Origin: Pseudomonadota bacterium
GTDB taxonomy: Bacteria > Desulfobacterota > Desulfobulbia > Desulfobulbales > JAGXFP01
NCBI GenBank assembly: GCA_018814305.1
Contig: JAHJAA010000030.1
Span: 1-64,000 of the forward strand
Length of the DNA: 64,000 nt
Direction: 5' to 3'
The translations under genes were made by a program, and so were the position numbers. Below, one piece after another: positions 56,111 to 64,000 of the stretch. Numbering within the stretch: position 1 is the first letter of the stretch; every line of letters starts with the position of its first letter. The notes under the pieces are model-generated. The model ran no database searches. It was not told the DNA's origin and was given only the letters and a program-made list of their open reading frames with translations.

Positions 56111-56581
56111 CTAAAACTCGATGACGAGTCGGGCTTTACGAATCCGATCACGGGGAATATCAACCCGATTTCCTTCAACTTCCAGATGTATACCGGCTTC
56201 ATCAACGCCAATAATATTTCCAATTATTTCTTCAGCTGGATCATTAATTCCAAGACCAACCGGCTTTCCCAAATACCGTAAAAAATCACGATCGGTCACT
56301 AACGGCCGATCAAGTCCCGGCGAGGAGACCTCCAAAAAATAGGCAGGTTCGACAAGATCTTCAACATCAAGGAGATGGCTAACCTCTCTACTCACCTTGG
56401 CACAGTCATCAACCCCTATACCGCTGGGTTGGTAAATCACAACCCGAAGGATGAGTCCGTGTTGTTCACGACGTAAAACGACTTCGACCAGTTCATAGCC
56501 CAAGTCGGATACCACCGGTTCAATAAGCGTGAAGACCTCACCAGCGATTCGGTCGTAATATTCACCACCACTTTTTTTCAT
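56111..56581 (-). CDS. rimP: Ribosome maturation factor RimP
   Basis: RimP helps late 30S maturation. The 156-residue product shows LGYELVEVVLRREQHGLILRVVI, VEPAYFLEVSSPGLDRPLVT and the SH3-like C-terminal domain. ATG 56581 (MKKSGGEYYDR) is chosen because the longer track frame would start inside the tRNA terminator. No strong binding site is visible. It is the first protein gene of the nusA-infB operon. Confidence 0.93.
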   Translation of the reverse strand: MKKSGGEYYDRIAGEVFTLIEPVVSDLGYELVEVVLRREQHGLILRVVIYQPSGIGVDDCAKVSREVSHLLDVEDLVEPAYFLEVSSPGLDRPLVTDRDFLRYLGKPVGLGINDPAEEIIGNIIGVDEAGIHLEVEGNRVDIPRDRIRKARLVIEF

Positions 56582-56600
56582 AAACCAACCGAATAAATAT

Positions 56601-56631
56601 AAAAAAAAAAGCGGGCTGACGGCCCACTTTT
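56601..56631 (-). terminator. Rho-independent terminator between tRNA-Gly and rimP
   Basis: On the minus strand AAAAGTGGGC pairs with GCCCGCTTTT (one G-U pair) and ends in ten T. A second small hairpin (CTTTTCT/AGAAAAG) precedes it. It ends only about 20 bp before the rimP ATG, so readthrough here would set expression of the operon. Confidence 0.85.
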
Positions 56632-56744
56632 CTGAAGCAGAAAAGATTTTCAAAAAAACAAAAAAACCTACAGGAAGCCATCCTCAGGTACAATTCCCTG
56701 CCCCCGGAACATACGCTTCATGTGAGGCGTCGACAAACATGCTC

Positions 56745-56820
56745 TGGAGCGGGCAACGAGATTCGAACTCGCGACACCAAGCTTGGGAAGCTTGTACTCT
56801 ACCAACTGAGCTATGCCCGC
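56745..56820 (-). tRNA. tRNA-Gly (anticodon CCC)
   Basis: The minus strand reads GCGGGCATAGCTCAGTTGG and ends in GTTCGAATC and TGCCCGC, with a 7-bp acceptor stem, a D-loop with TTGG, and the anticodon loop TTCCCAA giving CCC. The discriminator base T is followed by an encoded CCA. It decodes GGG. It has its own promoter and terminator and lies directly upstream of rimP-nusA-infB. Confidence 0.95.
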
Positions 56821-56831
56821 ATGAATTAGTG

Positions 56832-56859
56832 ACTATACAGAATTATTCATTCATGTCAA
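56832..56859 (-). promoter_or_regulatory. Sigma-70-type promoter of tRNA-Gly
   Basis: TTGACA (56859-56854) and TATAGT (56837-56832) are separated by 16 bp. The -10 lies 11 bp before the tRNA, the expected distance. Confidence 0.8.
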
Positions 56860-56992
56860 GATTTCTCGGGAAACTCCCCCGAATAATGACTATCACGTGA
56901 TGATAAATTGGCCCGACTTTACCAGCCCTCGCACCCCGAAATGACCCACGAGACCGATAGTTAAAACCGTAAGAGAAAAGCGGTGGAGGACT

Positions 56993-58414
56993 TTACCGGA
57001 TAGTGGCTACAGCTTGCTGCGCCAACTCAACCAAGGAAGCAGGAGCAACACCCATGACGATGATAACCGCCACCAGCACCACCCCGAGAGCCTTGACCAT
57101 AAAACTCACCGGCAGGACATCATCCCTTTCCGGATCAGTGCAGTAAGCAACCCGAACAACTGACAGATAATAAAATATAGAAATAGCCGTATTAATCGCC
57201 GCTAAAATAACCAGAACCAGATAACCCTGCTTCAATGCTCCAGCCAATAACATAAATTTACCCATAAAACCGACAAACGGCGGTATCCCAGCCAAGGAAA
57301 ACATCCCTACGCCCAGAACAATCGCCAGAAGTGGCGCTCGACGGTAAAGTCCGCTCAAGTCATCAATCTGCAGATTTCCACCGTCCGTTGAGACGTTACA
57401 GATCACCAGAAAGCAGGCCAGATTCATAATCAAATAACCGGCAATATAATAAATTGCCGTGGCAAAACCGCTATCCTTCAAGACGACGATTCCAAGCATT
57501 ACATAGCCGGCATGGGCAATTCCCGAAAAACCGAGCAGTCGTTTGAGATCCTTCTGAACCAAGGCGAGGAGGTTCCCATAAAACATCGAGGCCACCGCCA
57601 ATCCGCCCAGAAGAAGTCCGGCGCTCTGATCCTCAGGAACAAGAAAAGAAGCGATCCTGATCAGAAGAGCGATCGCAGCAAGCTTTGGTACTGAGGCGAT
57701 AAAAGCGGACGTTTCATTGGCTGCTCCTTGATACACGTCGGGCAGCCAGAAGTGGAAGGGGAACAGGCCAAGCTTAAAGAAAAAACCGGCCAGGACCATC
57801 ATGATGGCGACCAGAGCCGCTGGCTGGCTCCCAATATTATGAAGCTTTGGCAATAATTCCGCCAGAACAGTTGTCCCGGTAAGGCCAAAAAGATAGCTCA
57901 TCCCGAACAACATAACCCCGGTGGCCATCACTCCATAGAGGATATATTTTGAGGCCGCCTCCATCTGAATTCGAAGGGCATTGCGGTCATCCCGCATGGG
58001 AACCAGCAGATACAGGGCAAAAGATGAAAGTTCCAGCGCGACGAACAGTGAGAGGAGTTCAACGCAGCTAACTACCATCATCAATCCAAGTCCACTCAAG
58101 AGTAAGAACAGATAGTATTCAGGCTTGATCCGCTCTGGGACATCACGGAGATCACGATTCATAAGCACCACAACCCCGAGGCCAAAGGCAACGAGGACTT
58201 TAAACAGCTGAGAAAAAAGATCGATCCGATAGACCCCTTGAAAAAGGTCCCCATGGAGAAAAAATGTCGCTGAGGTTAAGGCTATATTTCCCACGACGAT
58301 CAGTGCCGCCCAAAACCTGGCGGTTCTGCCGTTACCATCAGCCAGAGCAACAAAAAAAAGAACAAGACTCCCGAAGAGGACCCATAACTCAGGTGCAAAT
58401 AACATAAATTTCAT
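56993..58414 (-). CDS. nuoN: NADH-quinone oxidoreductase subunit N
   Basis: A proton-pumping antiporter-like subunit of complex I with about fourteen helices (473 residues). Helix 7-8 motifs with the key Lys and the segments FPFHFWLPDVYQGA and LLGFSGIAHAGYVMLG are intact. It is the last gene of the complex I set in this window, 117 bp after nuoM. Confidence 0.95.
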   Translation of the reverse strand: MKFMLFAPELWVLFGSLVLFFVALADGNGRTARFWAALIVVGNIALTSATFFLHGDLFQGVYRIDLFSQLFKVLVAFGLGVVVLMNRDLRDVPERIKPEYYLFLLLSGLGLMMVVSCVELLSLFVALELSSFALYLLVPMRDDRNALRIQMEAASKYILYGVMATGVMLFGMSYLFGLTGTTVLAELLPKLHNIGSQPAALVAIMMVLAGFFFKLGLFPFHFWLPDVYQGAANETSAFIASVPKLAAIALLIRIASFLVPEDQSAGLLLGGLAVASMFYGNLLALVQKDLKRLLGFSGIAHAGYVMLGIVVLKDSGFATAIYYIAGYLIMNLACFLVICNVSTDGGNLQIDDLSGLYRRAPLLAIVLGVGMFSLAGIPPFVGFMGKFMLLAGALKQGYLVLVILAAINTAISIFYYLSVVRVAYCTDPERDDVLPVSFMVKALGVVLVAVIIVMGVAPASLVELAQQAVATIR

Positions 58415-58531
58415 TTTTCAACCTATGTTTCACGTTGACCATCGGTTTCTGACTAACGTATCCCCAAACGGAATACGTTTATTCCCTTACCAAGGGAGAT
58501 ACTGCAACGAACAAAAGATCCCCACCCGAAA

Positions 58532-60058
58532 TCAGGGAATCAAGATCTTTGACATGGCCATGGCGGATCCGCTGGCCCCCTGAACCTGCTCCAACAAATG
58601 GGCCACACTGCTGTGCATTACATTCATAAACGGCTCAGGCGACAATCCGATCCAAAAAACAAAAACCAGCAAAGGAGCCAGAGTGACAATCTCTCGAAGA
58701 TTGAGATCAAGCAATCCGCTCTGGTCGGGATTATGAACTCCACCCCACACCACCTTCTGCAACATGCGCAACATATAAGCAGCTGCCAAGACGGCCCCTG
58801 GAATGGCGCAGGCAGCAATCACTTTCGACCTGGTAAATCCACCAACCAAGATGAGAAACTCACCAACAAAGGAATTCGTCCCGGGAAAGGCCAAGGATGA
58901 TAATGAGAAAAAGGCCAGAAAGGTTACATACCAGGGCATAAACCGACCGAGGCCAGCGGCGTCAGCCAACTCACGACTATGGGTCCTTTCATAGATCATC
59001 CCCACACAAAAGAACAGGGCACCAGTAGTGATCCCATGGTTAATCATTTGGAGAATGGCGCCTTCGATCCCATCCTTGTTCAGCACAAAGATCCCCAGAG
59101 TCACAAAACCCATATGGCCGACACTTGAGTATGCAATCAATTTCTTCATGTCCTTCTGGGCCAGGGCGGTAAAACCACCGTAGAGGATCCCGACAACCGA
59201 CAGCCAGAGCACGTAAGGCATGAAAAGTAAAGTGGCCTCAGGGGTAATGGGCAGACAGAACCTCAGAAAGCCATAGGTTCCCATCTTCAACAGAACACTG
59301 GCCAAGATAACGCTACCGGCGGTGGGAGCCTCCACATGGGCGGCAGGTAACCAGGTATGGAAGGGGAACATGGGAACCTTGATGGCAAAGGCCACAAAAA
59401 AGGCCAGGAATACCCAGAACTGGAAAAGCGGTGAATACCCATGCCCCATCATCATGGGAATACTGAAGGTACCTACTTCAAGATAGAGGGAGATAATGGC
59501 CACCAACAACATGACCGACCCAGCCAGGGTATAAAGAAAAAACTTGGTTGAGGCATAGGTCTTACGCGGCCCTCCCCAGATGGCGATCATCAGATACATG
59601 GGGATCAGCATCGCCTCCCACAGGACATAAAAAAGGACAAAATCCAAGGCCACAAAGACCCCGATCATGGAGGTTTCCATGAGCAGAAGGCAGATCATGA
59701 ACTCCCGAACCCTTTTATCGATGTAACGCCAGGAACCAAGGACACAGAGCGGCATGATAAGTGTCGTCATTAAAACCAACAGAAGACTGATCCCATCAAC
59801 ACCCAGGGTATAATTAATATTGAGCGAAGGGATCCAGGGATGGTTTTCAGCGAATTGATACAGCGGAGTGGATAGATCAAAGCCGAAATAGAGCGGCAGA
59901 GAAATGATAGCCGTTGCCACAGTCACGAATAAGCTCCAAAGTTTAGCAAATATGGGGCTGTCCGAAACCAGCAGAACCAAGGCACCGACCAGTGGAACAA
60001 AGATCAACAGGCTCAGAAACGGAACAACACCTGTATTCATTATGAGAAATTCTTCCAT
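58532..60058 (-). CDS. nuoM: NADH-quinone oxidoreductase subunit M
   Basis: The 508-residue antiporter-like subunit pumps protons in the complex I membrane arm. Family segments include LWEAMLIPMYLMIAIWGG (with the essential helix-5 Glu), PFHTWLPAAHVEAPTAGSVILASVLLKMG, and LIAYSSVGHMGFVTLG. AGGGGAATT precedes the ATG. It lies 22 bp after the longer MrpD/NuoL-like gene. Confidence 0.95.
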   Translation of the reverse strand: MEEFLIMNTGVVPFLSLLIFVPLVGALVLLVSDSPIFAKLWSLFVTVATAIISLPLYFGFDLSTPLYQFAENHPWIPSLNINYTLGVDGISLLLVLMTTLIMPLCVLGSWRYIDKRVREFMICLLLMETSMIGVFVALDFVLFYVLWEAMLIPMYLMIAIWGGPRKTYASTKFFLYTLAGSVMLLVAIISLYLEVGTFSIPMMMGHGYSPLFQFWVFLAFFVAFAIKVPMFPFHTWLPAAHVEAPTAGSVILASVLLKMGTYGFLRFCLPITPEATLLFMPYVLWLSVVGILYGGFTALAQKDMKKLIAYSSVGHMGFVTLGIFVLNKDGIEGAILQMINHGITTGALFFCVGMIYERTHSRELADAAGLGRFMPWYVTFLAFFSLSSLAFPGTNSFVGEFLILVGGFTRSKVIAACAIPGAVLAAAYMLRMLQKVVWGGVHNPDQSGLLDLNLREIVTLAPLLVFVFWIGLSPEPFMNVMHSSVAHLLEQVQGASGSAMAMSKILIP

Positions 60059-60080
60059 TCCAATTCCCCTGTCGATAATC

Positions 60081-61919
60081 TCAATTTAATACGTAAGCAA
60101 TCAGAAGGACGGCCACAACCGAAGCGGCATAAAACATCCCGCTCTGGAGCCGACCACTTTGCAGAAATCGCCCGGATTCGCCGACGGAGCGTACCGTTCT
60201 GGCGATCCCGTCAACAACCCCATCGATGCCGTTCCAATCAAACCATGACCAAAACCGGGAAAAAGTCATCAATGGGATGAGTCCCAGGTAACGGTAAGCT
60301 TCCCCCACCCCATTATCCACCGTCTGGATGGGTTTCCTGGCCAGCCAATAAAAACCGCGCCCACCCATGCGATAAAACCAATCCAGATCAACACTGATGG
60401 TCGGATCGGGAACCAGTTTTTTAAGCAACAGGAAAAAGCCCAGAGCCGTGAACAACAGGATCTGCAGGGTTTCGGAAACATGATACGATCCATAGACCAG
60501 TTCAGCGTAATGATGAGCCTCTTCCTGAAAAGGCAACATATTGTAGAGATACGGGAGATAGCACCCAATCAAGATACAGAGAAAGGAGGCAATGCCCATG
60601 GCCCACTGCATATTCCAGGGCGGATCAGCCGCCTTTTCCCAGGTTTCCTTGCTGCAATTATTTTTCCCGAACCAGATGAAGTAGGGAACCTTGAGCCCGG
60701 TGTGGAGAAAGGTACCGGCCGAGGCCAGGGTTAATAAGAAGGCGGCCCACAGGATATGCTCTTCAAAGCCCGCGGCAATGATCATTGACTTGGAAACAAA
60801 ACCGCTAAAAAGAGGGAACGCAGAGATCGACAAACCACCGATCAGGGTAAAGATAAAGGCCCGGGGCATCTTTTTATAGAGCCCGCCAAGTTCAGTAAAT
60901 TTACTCTGGCCGGTCATGTAAAGAACTGAACCACACCCCATGAACAGCAGACCCTTGTATAAAATATGGGCAAAGGCATGGGCAACCGCGCCGTTGATCG
61001 CCATCTGGGTACCAATTCCAACCCCGGCCACCATATAGCCGACCTGACTAATAATATGGTAGGCAAGCAGCCGGCGACTATCGTTTTCGAGGACTGCGTA
61101 CACCACCCCATACAGAGCCATGACCACCCCGAGTGGAACCAGGATATCCATGCCGGCGCAAGCTCGAGCCAAGGTATAAATAGCGGTCTTGGTGGTGAAA
61201 GCACACATGAAGACCGCCCCGGTGACGGTCGCCTCGCCATAGGCGTCGGGCAACCAGGCATGAAGCGGAGGAACCGCGGCGTTTAAGATAAAACCGATCA
61301 TGATCAGGTAGGTGGCCAGGGAGGGCACCGACATATCATGGACAGAGAAACCGTGATGCCCACCCATGGCATCGGCCAGAGGTCCAAAGGAGAGATCCCC
61401 CCCGGTGGCCTTATACTGTAAGACAATCCCGGCCAGGAGGATCAACCCGCCAAAGGTATGAACCAAGATGTAGCGATAGCCGGTGGCTAACGATTTTGGC
61501 CCACGCCGGAACCAGACCAGGAAGACCGAGGCAAAGGCCATCAGTTCCCAGAACAGAAAAAGCACCAGATAATCCCCGGCAAAGATCGCCCCAAGGGAGC
61601 CGGAAACATAAAACCAGGCAGCAATATGCTGGGCATCCTCATCCACATGGAGACCGTAAAGGGTGCCGATCATGCACATGAGCCCCATGATATAGGCAAA
61701 GACCTTGCTCAAGGAATCAATTCGACCAAAGGTCAAGGACCAATCCATGAAGGGAACGACCCCATGGGTGCCGTGTTCCATAAAATAAATGAGCAGAAAG
61801 GTGGCCACCGGTACGGCCATCAGGTAGAGCCGTCGAATCACCCCTCGGGGAACAAACGGCAGGAGCAGTCCGCCGAGCATCAACACCAGAGAGGGATGGA
61901 CCCAAAGATTATTTATCAT
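60081..61919 (-). CDS. Long MrpD/NuoL-like antiporter subunit
   Basis: About 612 residues with some sixteen helices. The antiporter core shows FLFWELMAFASVFLVW, PPLHAWLPDAYGEATVTG and AYHIISQVGYMVAG; a C-terminal extension (about 470-612) includes an amphipathic stretch and a final helix, as NuoL has. It probably takes the distal NuoL place in the membrane arm, though its core resembles MrpD-type subunits. ATG 61919 is preferred to the track start at 61955 and overlaps the small membrane protein by 11 bp. Confidence 0.85.
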   Translation of the reverse strand: MINNLWVHPSLVLMLGGLLLPFVPRGVIRRLYLMAVPVATFLLIYFMEHGTHGVVPFMDWSLTFGRIDSLSKVFAYIMGLMCMIGTLYGLHVDEDAQHIAAWFYVSGSLGAIFAGDYLVLFLFWELMAFASVFLVWFRRGPKSLATGYRYILVHTFGGLILLAGIVLQYKATGGDLSFGPLADAMGGHHGFSVHDMSVPSLATYLIMIGFILNAAVPPLHAWLPDAYGEATVTGAVFMCAFTTKTAIYTLARACAGMDILVPLGVVMALYGVVYAVLENDSRRLLAYHIISQVGYMVAGVGIGTQMAINGAVAHAFAHILYKGLLFMGCGSVLYMTGQSKFTELGGLYKKMPRAFIFTLIGGLSISAFPLFSGFVSKSMIIAAGFEEHILWAAFLLTLASAGTFLHTGLKVPYFIWFGKNNCSKETWEKAADPPWNMQWAMGIASFLCILIGCYLPYLYNMLPFQEEAHHYAELVYGSYHVSETLQILLFTALGFFLLLKKLVPDPTISVDLDWFYRMGGRGFYWLARKPIQTVDNGVGEAYRYLGLIPLMTFSRFWSWFDWNGIDGVVDGIARTVRSVGESGRFLQSGRLQSGMFYAASVVAVLLIAYVLN

Positions 61920-62181
61920 AATAATCCTCCGGTGCCATAATGGTAAACTTGCCACCGAACCAGTGACAATGTCCGATCCATTTAGAAACCAGAATAATCA
62001 CGACACAGGCACCAAAACCAAAGAACGCCCAAAATCCCCAAAGATGTTCCGGCCAGGTATGGGCATGGTGTTTATCCACAAAGAAGACATCCCATGCCAC
62101 AACCAGGGCCAGTGCCACACAACAGAGTCGAATCACCGATGTGAGTCGGTCCCGCAGAAAATCAATCAGTTTGACTATCAT
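61909..62181 (-). CDS. Small two-helix membrane protein of the complex I cluster
   Basis: A 90-residue protein with two hydrophobic helices (about 17-35 and 48-66) joined by a His/Trp-rich loop (KHHAHTWPEHLWG) and with another HCHW after the second. I do not recognise the family. Its start overlaps the stop of the 493-residue antiporter subunit (ATGA) and its end overlaps the next subunit, so it is made together with them and is probably an accessory subunit between the two. Confidence 0.75.
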   Translation of the reverse strand: MIVKLIDFLRDRLTSVIRLCCVALALVVAWDVFFVDKHHAHTWPEHLWGFWAFFGFGACVVIILVSKWIGHCHWFGGKFTIMAPEDYYDK

Positions 62182-63659
62182 CCCATCACCGCCTTAACAA
62201 AAGACATCATGAAGCCCGGATAGATGCCGATAAGCACCGAAATCATCGCCGCGATCATGAGCGGCACCACCATAGCCAAGGGCGCCTCCCGGATCCCTTC
62301 ATACTGTTCACCGACCGGTCGTTTACCGAAAAAGGCCTTATAGGTAACCGGCGCAAAATAACCGACATTAAGCAGGGTACTGGTCAAGAGGATCAGGATA
62401 ATAAATATATAGTGTGGGGACGGTAGATCCAAGCTCCCCATCAACAATTTCCACTTGGTCACAAATCCGGCCACCGGGGGGGCCCCAATCATGCTGAGTG
62501 AAGCGATACCGAAGGCGGCAAAAGTAAAAGGCATGGTTTTACCGAGCCCGCCCATCTCGGAAATATTCTTCTTATGGGTGGCCACATAAATGGCACCGGC
62601 GCAGAAAAACAGCGTTATCTTGGAAAAGGCATGGTTGGCGATGTGGATCAGCCCACCTTCAATCCCACTGGGGGTAAGGAGAGCAACCCCAAGAATGATA
62701 TAGGACAACTGACTGACCGTAGAATAGGCCAACCGGGCCTTAAGATTATCCTTGCTGAGGGCGATGATCGAAGCGGTGAGAATGGTAAAGGAGACGAAAT
62801 AGGCGGTGGGGATACCCAGATTAAAAGCGGTCATGGTATCAACCCCGAAGACATAGAGCATCACCCGGGTCGTGGAAAAGACCCCGACCTTGACCACTGC
62901 CACCGCATGCAACAAGGCGCTGACCGGAGTGGGCGCGACCATTGCTGAGGGTAGCCAGCTATGAAGCGGCATGATCCCAGACTTGGCAAATCCCAAAAGG
63001 CAGCAAATATAAAGGATCGTCACCATGGTGGCATTCACGTCCGGGGGGAAAATGCCAGTGGAAATATTGGTGGCAAAATCCAGGGTTCCGGTCAATACAT
63101 AGATCAGGATCATGGCCGGCAGCAACAACCCTTTGGCTGTTGTGGTCAGATAGACAATATATTTACGCGCCCCACGATAGGACTCGTCATCCTGGTGATG
63201 GGCAACGAGGGGATAGGTACAGATACTGACGATCTCATAGAAGAGATACATGGTAAAGAGGTTGTCGGAAAAGGCCACCCCGATCGCCCCGAATAAAGCC
63301 AAGGCAAAGCAGGCATTGAATCTGGTCTGGGCATGCTCTTTAAGCCCCCGCATGTACCCCATGGAGTAAAATACCGCCAGGATCCAGAGGGAGGAAGCGA
63401 CCACCGCAAAAATCATGGATAACCCATCGGCCCGAAGGGTGACGGTCAATCCAGGCAGAATTTTAAAAAGGGTATAGACCAGTCGATTACCGCTGAGCAC
63501 GTCCGGGACCATGGACATGACGATCCCAAACATGGTCACCGCTGCGACGAAGGAGACCCCTTCCCGAAGGTCAGGATGCTTACCGCATCTCATCACTACC
63601 AGCGAACCGATCAGGGGTGCCAGCAGTGCATATAACAGTTTACAGGAAATAATTTCCAT
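62178..63659 (-). CDS. MrpD/NuoL-like proton-conducting membrane subunit
   Basis: A 493-residue antiporter-like protein with about fourteen helices. Core segments FYEIVSICTYPLVAHHQDDE, MPLHSWLPSAMVAPTPVSALLHAVAVVKVG and AYSTVSQLSYIILG are intact, including the Glu and Lys residues of the proton path. It lacks the long C-terminal arm of NuoL. With the longer relative, nuoM and nuoN it makes four antiporter-like subunits in one cluster. It begins 14 bp after nuoK. Confidence 0.88.
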   Translation of the reverse strand: MEIISCKLLYALLAPLIGSLVVMRCGKHPDLREGVSFVAAVTMFGIVMSMVPDVLSGNRLVYTLFKILPGLTVTLRADGLSMIFAVVASSLWILAVFYSMGYMRGLKEHAQTRFNACFALALFGAIGVAFSDNLFTMYLFYEIVSICTYPLVAHHQDDESYRGARKYIVYLTTTAKGLLLPAMILIYVLTGTLDFATNISTGIFPPDVNATMVTILYICCLLGFAKSGIMPLHSWLPSAMVAPTPVSALLHAVAVVKVGVFSTTRVMLYVFGVDTMTAFNLGIPTAYFVSFTILTASIIALSKDNLKARLAYSTVSQLSYIILGVALLTPSGIEGGLIHIANHAFSKITLFFCAGAIYVATHKKNISEMGGLGKTMPFTFAAFGIASLSMIGAPPVAGFVTKWKLLMGSLDLPSPHYIFIILILLTSTLLNVGYFAPVTYKAFFGKRPVGEQYEGIREAPLAMVVPLMIAAMISVLIGIYPGFMMSFVKAVMG

Positions 63660-63673
63660 GGAACGCCCTCGTC

Positions 63674-63997
63674 TTAGCCTTGCAGCTCTGCAATATCTTC
63701 GGTATCGATGGACTTGAAGTTTCTATATACGGCAATAATGATACTTAAGGCGATGGCCGCTTCAGCCGCGGCAATCCCCATGATAAACAGGGTGAATATC
63801 TGCCCGGTAGTTGGATCCGGTGCCAAAAAGCGGTTAAACGCCATAAAATTCAGGGAAGCCCCACCCAGCAAAAGTTCGGCGGCGATGAGCATGCCGATCA
63901 AGGACCGACGATTGAGCATCCCGAAGATTCCCAGGCCAAACAATAGGGCCGCAATCACCAGATAGGTTTCCAGGTTATTATAAAGATCGAGGATCAT
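63674..63997 (-). CDS. nuoK: NADH-quinone oxidoreductase subunit K
   Basis: NuoK is a three-helix subunit (107 residues) in the proximal membrane arm. The two buried glutamates are in LIGMLIAAELLLGGASLNF and FIMGIAAAEAAIALSI. The gene appears complete, starting at ATG 63997 or at the GTG that is the last codon of the window; its upstream signals and the rest of the complex I operon (nuoA-J) would lie beyond the right edge. Confidence 0.93.
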   Translation of the reverse strand: MILDLYNNLETYLVIAALLFGLGIFGMLNRRSLIGMLIAAELLLGGASLNFMAFNRFLAPDPTTGQIFTLFIMGIAAAEAAIALSIIIAVYRNFKSIDTEDIAELQG

Positions 63998-64000
63998 CAC

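Overview
The window is bacterial chromosome that looks like a flagellated, anaerobic Desulfobacterota (former Deltaproteobacteria, perhaps Desulfobulbales-like). This placement is an inference from gene content: multiheme cytochrome c, an orphan NrfD, a complex I arm rich in antiporter-like subunits, sigma-54-type promoters in front of flagellar and ammonium genes, and a GSI-alpha glutamine synthetase. No rRNA gene is present to confirm it. Almost all genes are intact and tightly packed; the left third is accessory and the rest is core.

Left, accessory part (1-21.2 kb). Positions 1-142 look like one end of an insertion sequence (IS21-like ends suspected) that cuts a heme-binding sensor gene inside its second membrane segment. 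A DUF3750 lipoprotein gene and its terminator follow. The cluster at 2.6-12.9 kb is the main accessory locus: a SWIM-SNF2 ATPase and a SEC-C zinc protein (ATGA overlap), then a complete type I Wadjet system, jetA-jetB-jetC-jetD (MukBEF-like SMC complex plus TOPRIM nuclease), which acts against plasmids in characterised cases. All six genes share a strand and no terminator was seen between them, so the SNF2/SEC-C pair is a candidate accessory module. Next come an octaheme hydroxylamine-oxidoreductase-family cytochrome, a divergent hybrid histidine kinase, an MFS transporter, and a reverse-strand set: a 42-residue membrane peptide (absent from the ORF track), an orphan NrfD and a MerR regulator with a Cys-Trp cluster. 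The set starts at a near-consensus promoter whose 18-bp spacer carries a dyad, the geometry MerR proteins use.

Middle, core part (21.9-43.8 kb). A sigma-54-type promoter precedes fliL-fliM-fliN-fliO-fliP-fliQ-fliR-flhB-flhA-flhF-flhG-fliA-cheY and a second, divergent FliL-like gene: switch, export gate, placement GTPases and late sigma factor in one run. A nitrogen block follows: two tandem amtB genes (each with a sigma-54-type element), glnB, glnD and a glnA without the usual adenylylation motif. An AsmA-like gene closes the plus-strand run.

Right, core part (43.9-64 kb, reverse strand). Read in transcription order from the right edge: a complex I membrane arm (nuoK, an MrpD/NuoL-like subunit, a 90-residue membrane protein, a second longer MrpD/NuoL-like subunit, nuoM, nuoN), giving four antiporter-like subunits instead of three; then tRNA-Gly(CCC) with its own promoter and terminator; then the translation/RNA block rimP-nusA-ylxR-infB-rbfA-nrnA-truB-rpsO-pnp, an M16 peptidase, dut and a WalJ-like metallohydrolase.

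Limits: homology calls rest on recognised motifs and gene order, not on database searches. Start sites were chosen from ribosome binding sites and family length. Regulatory sites are pattern matches by eye.
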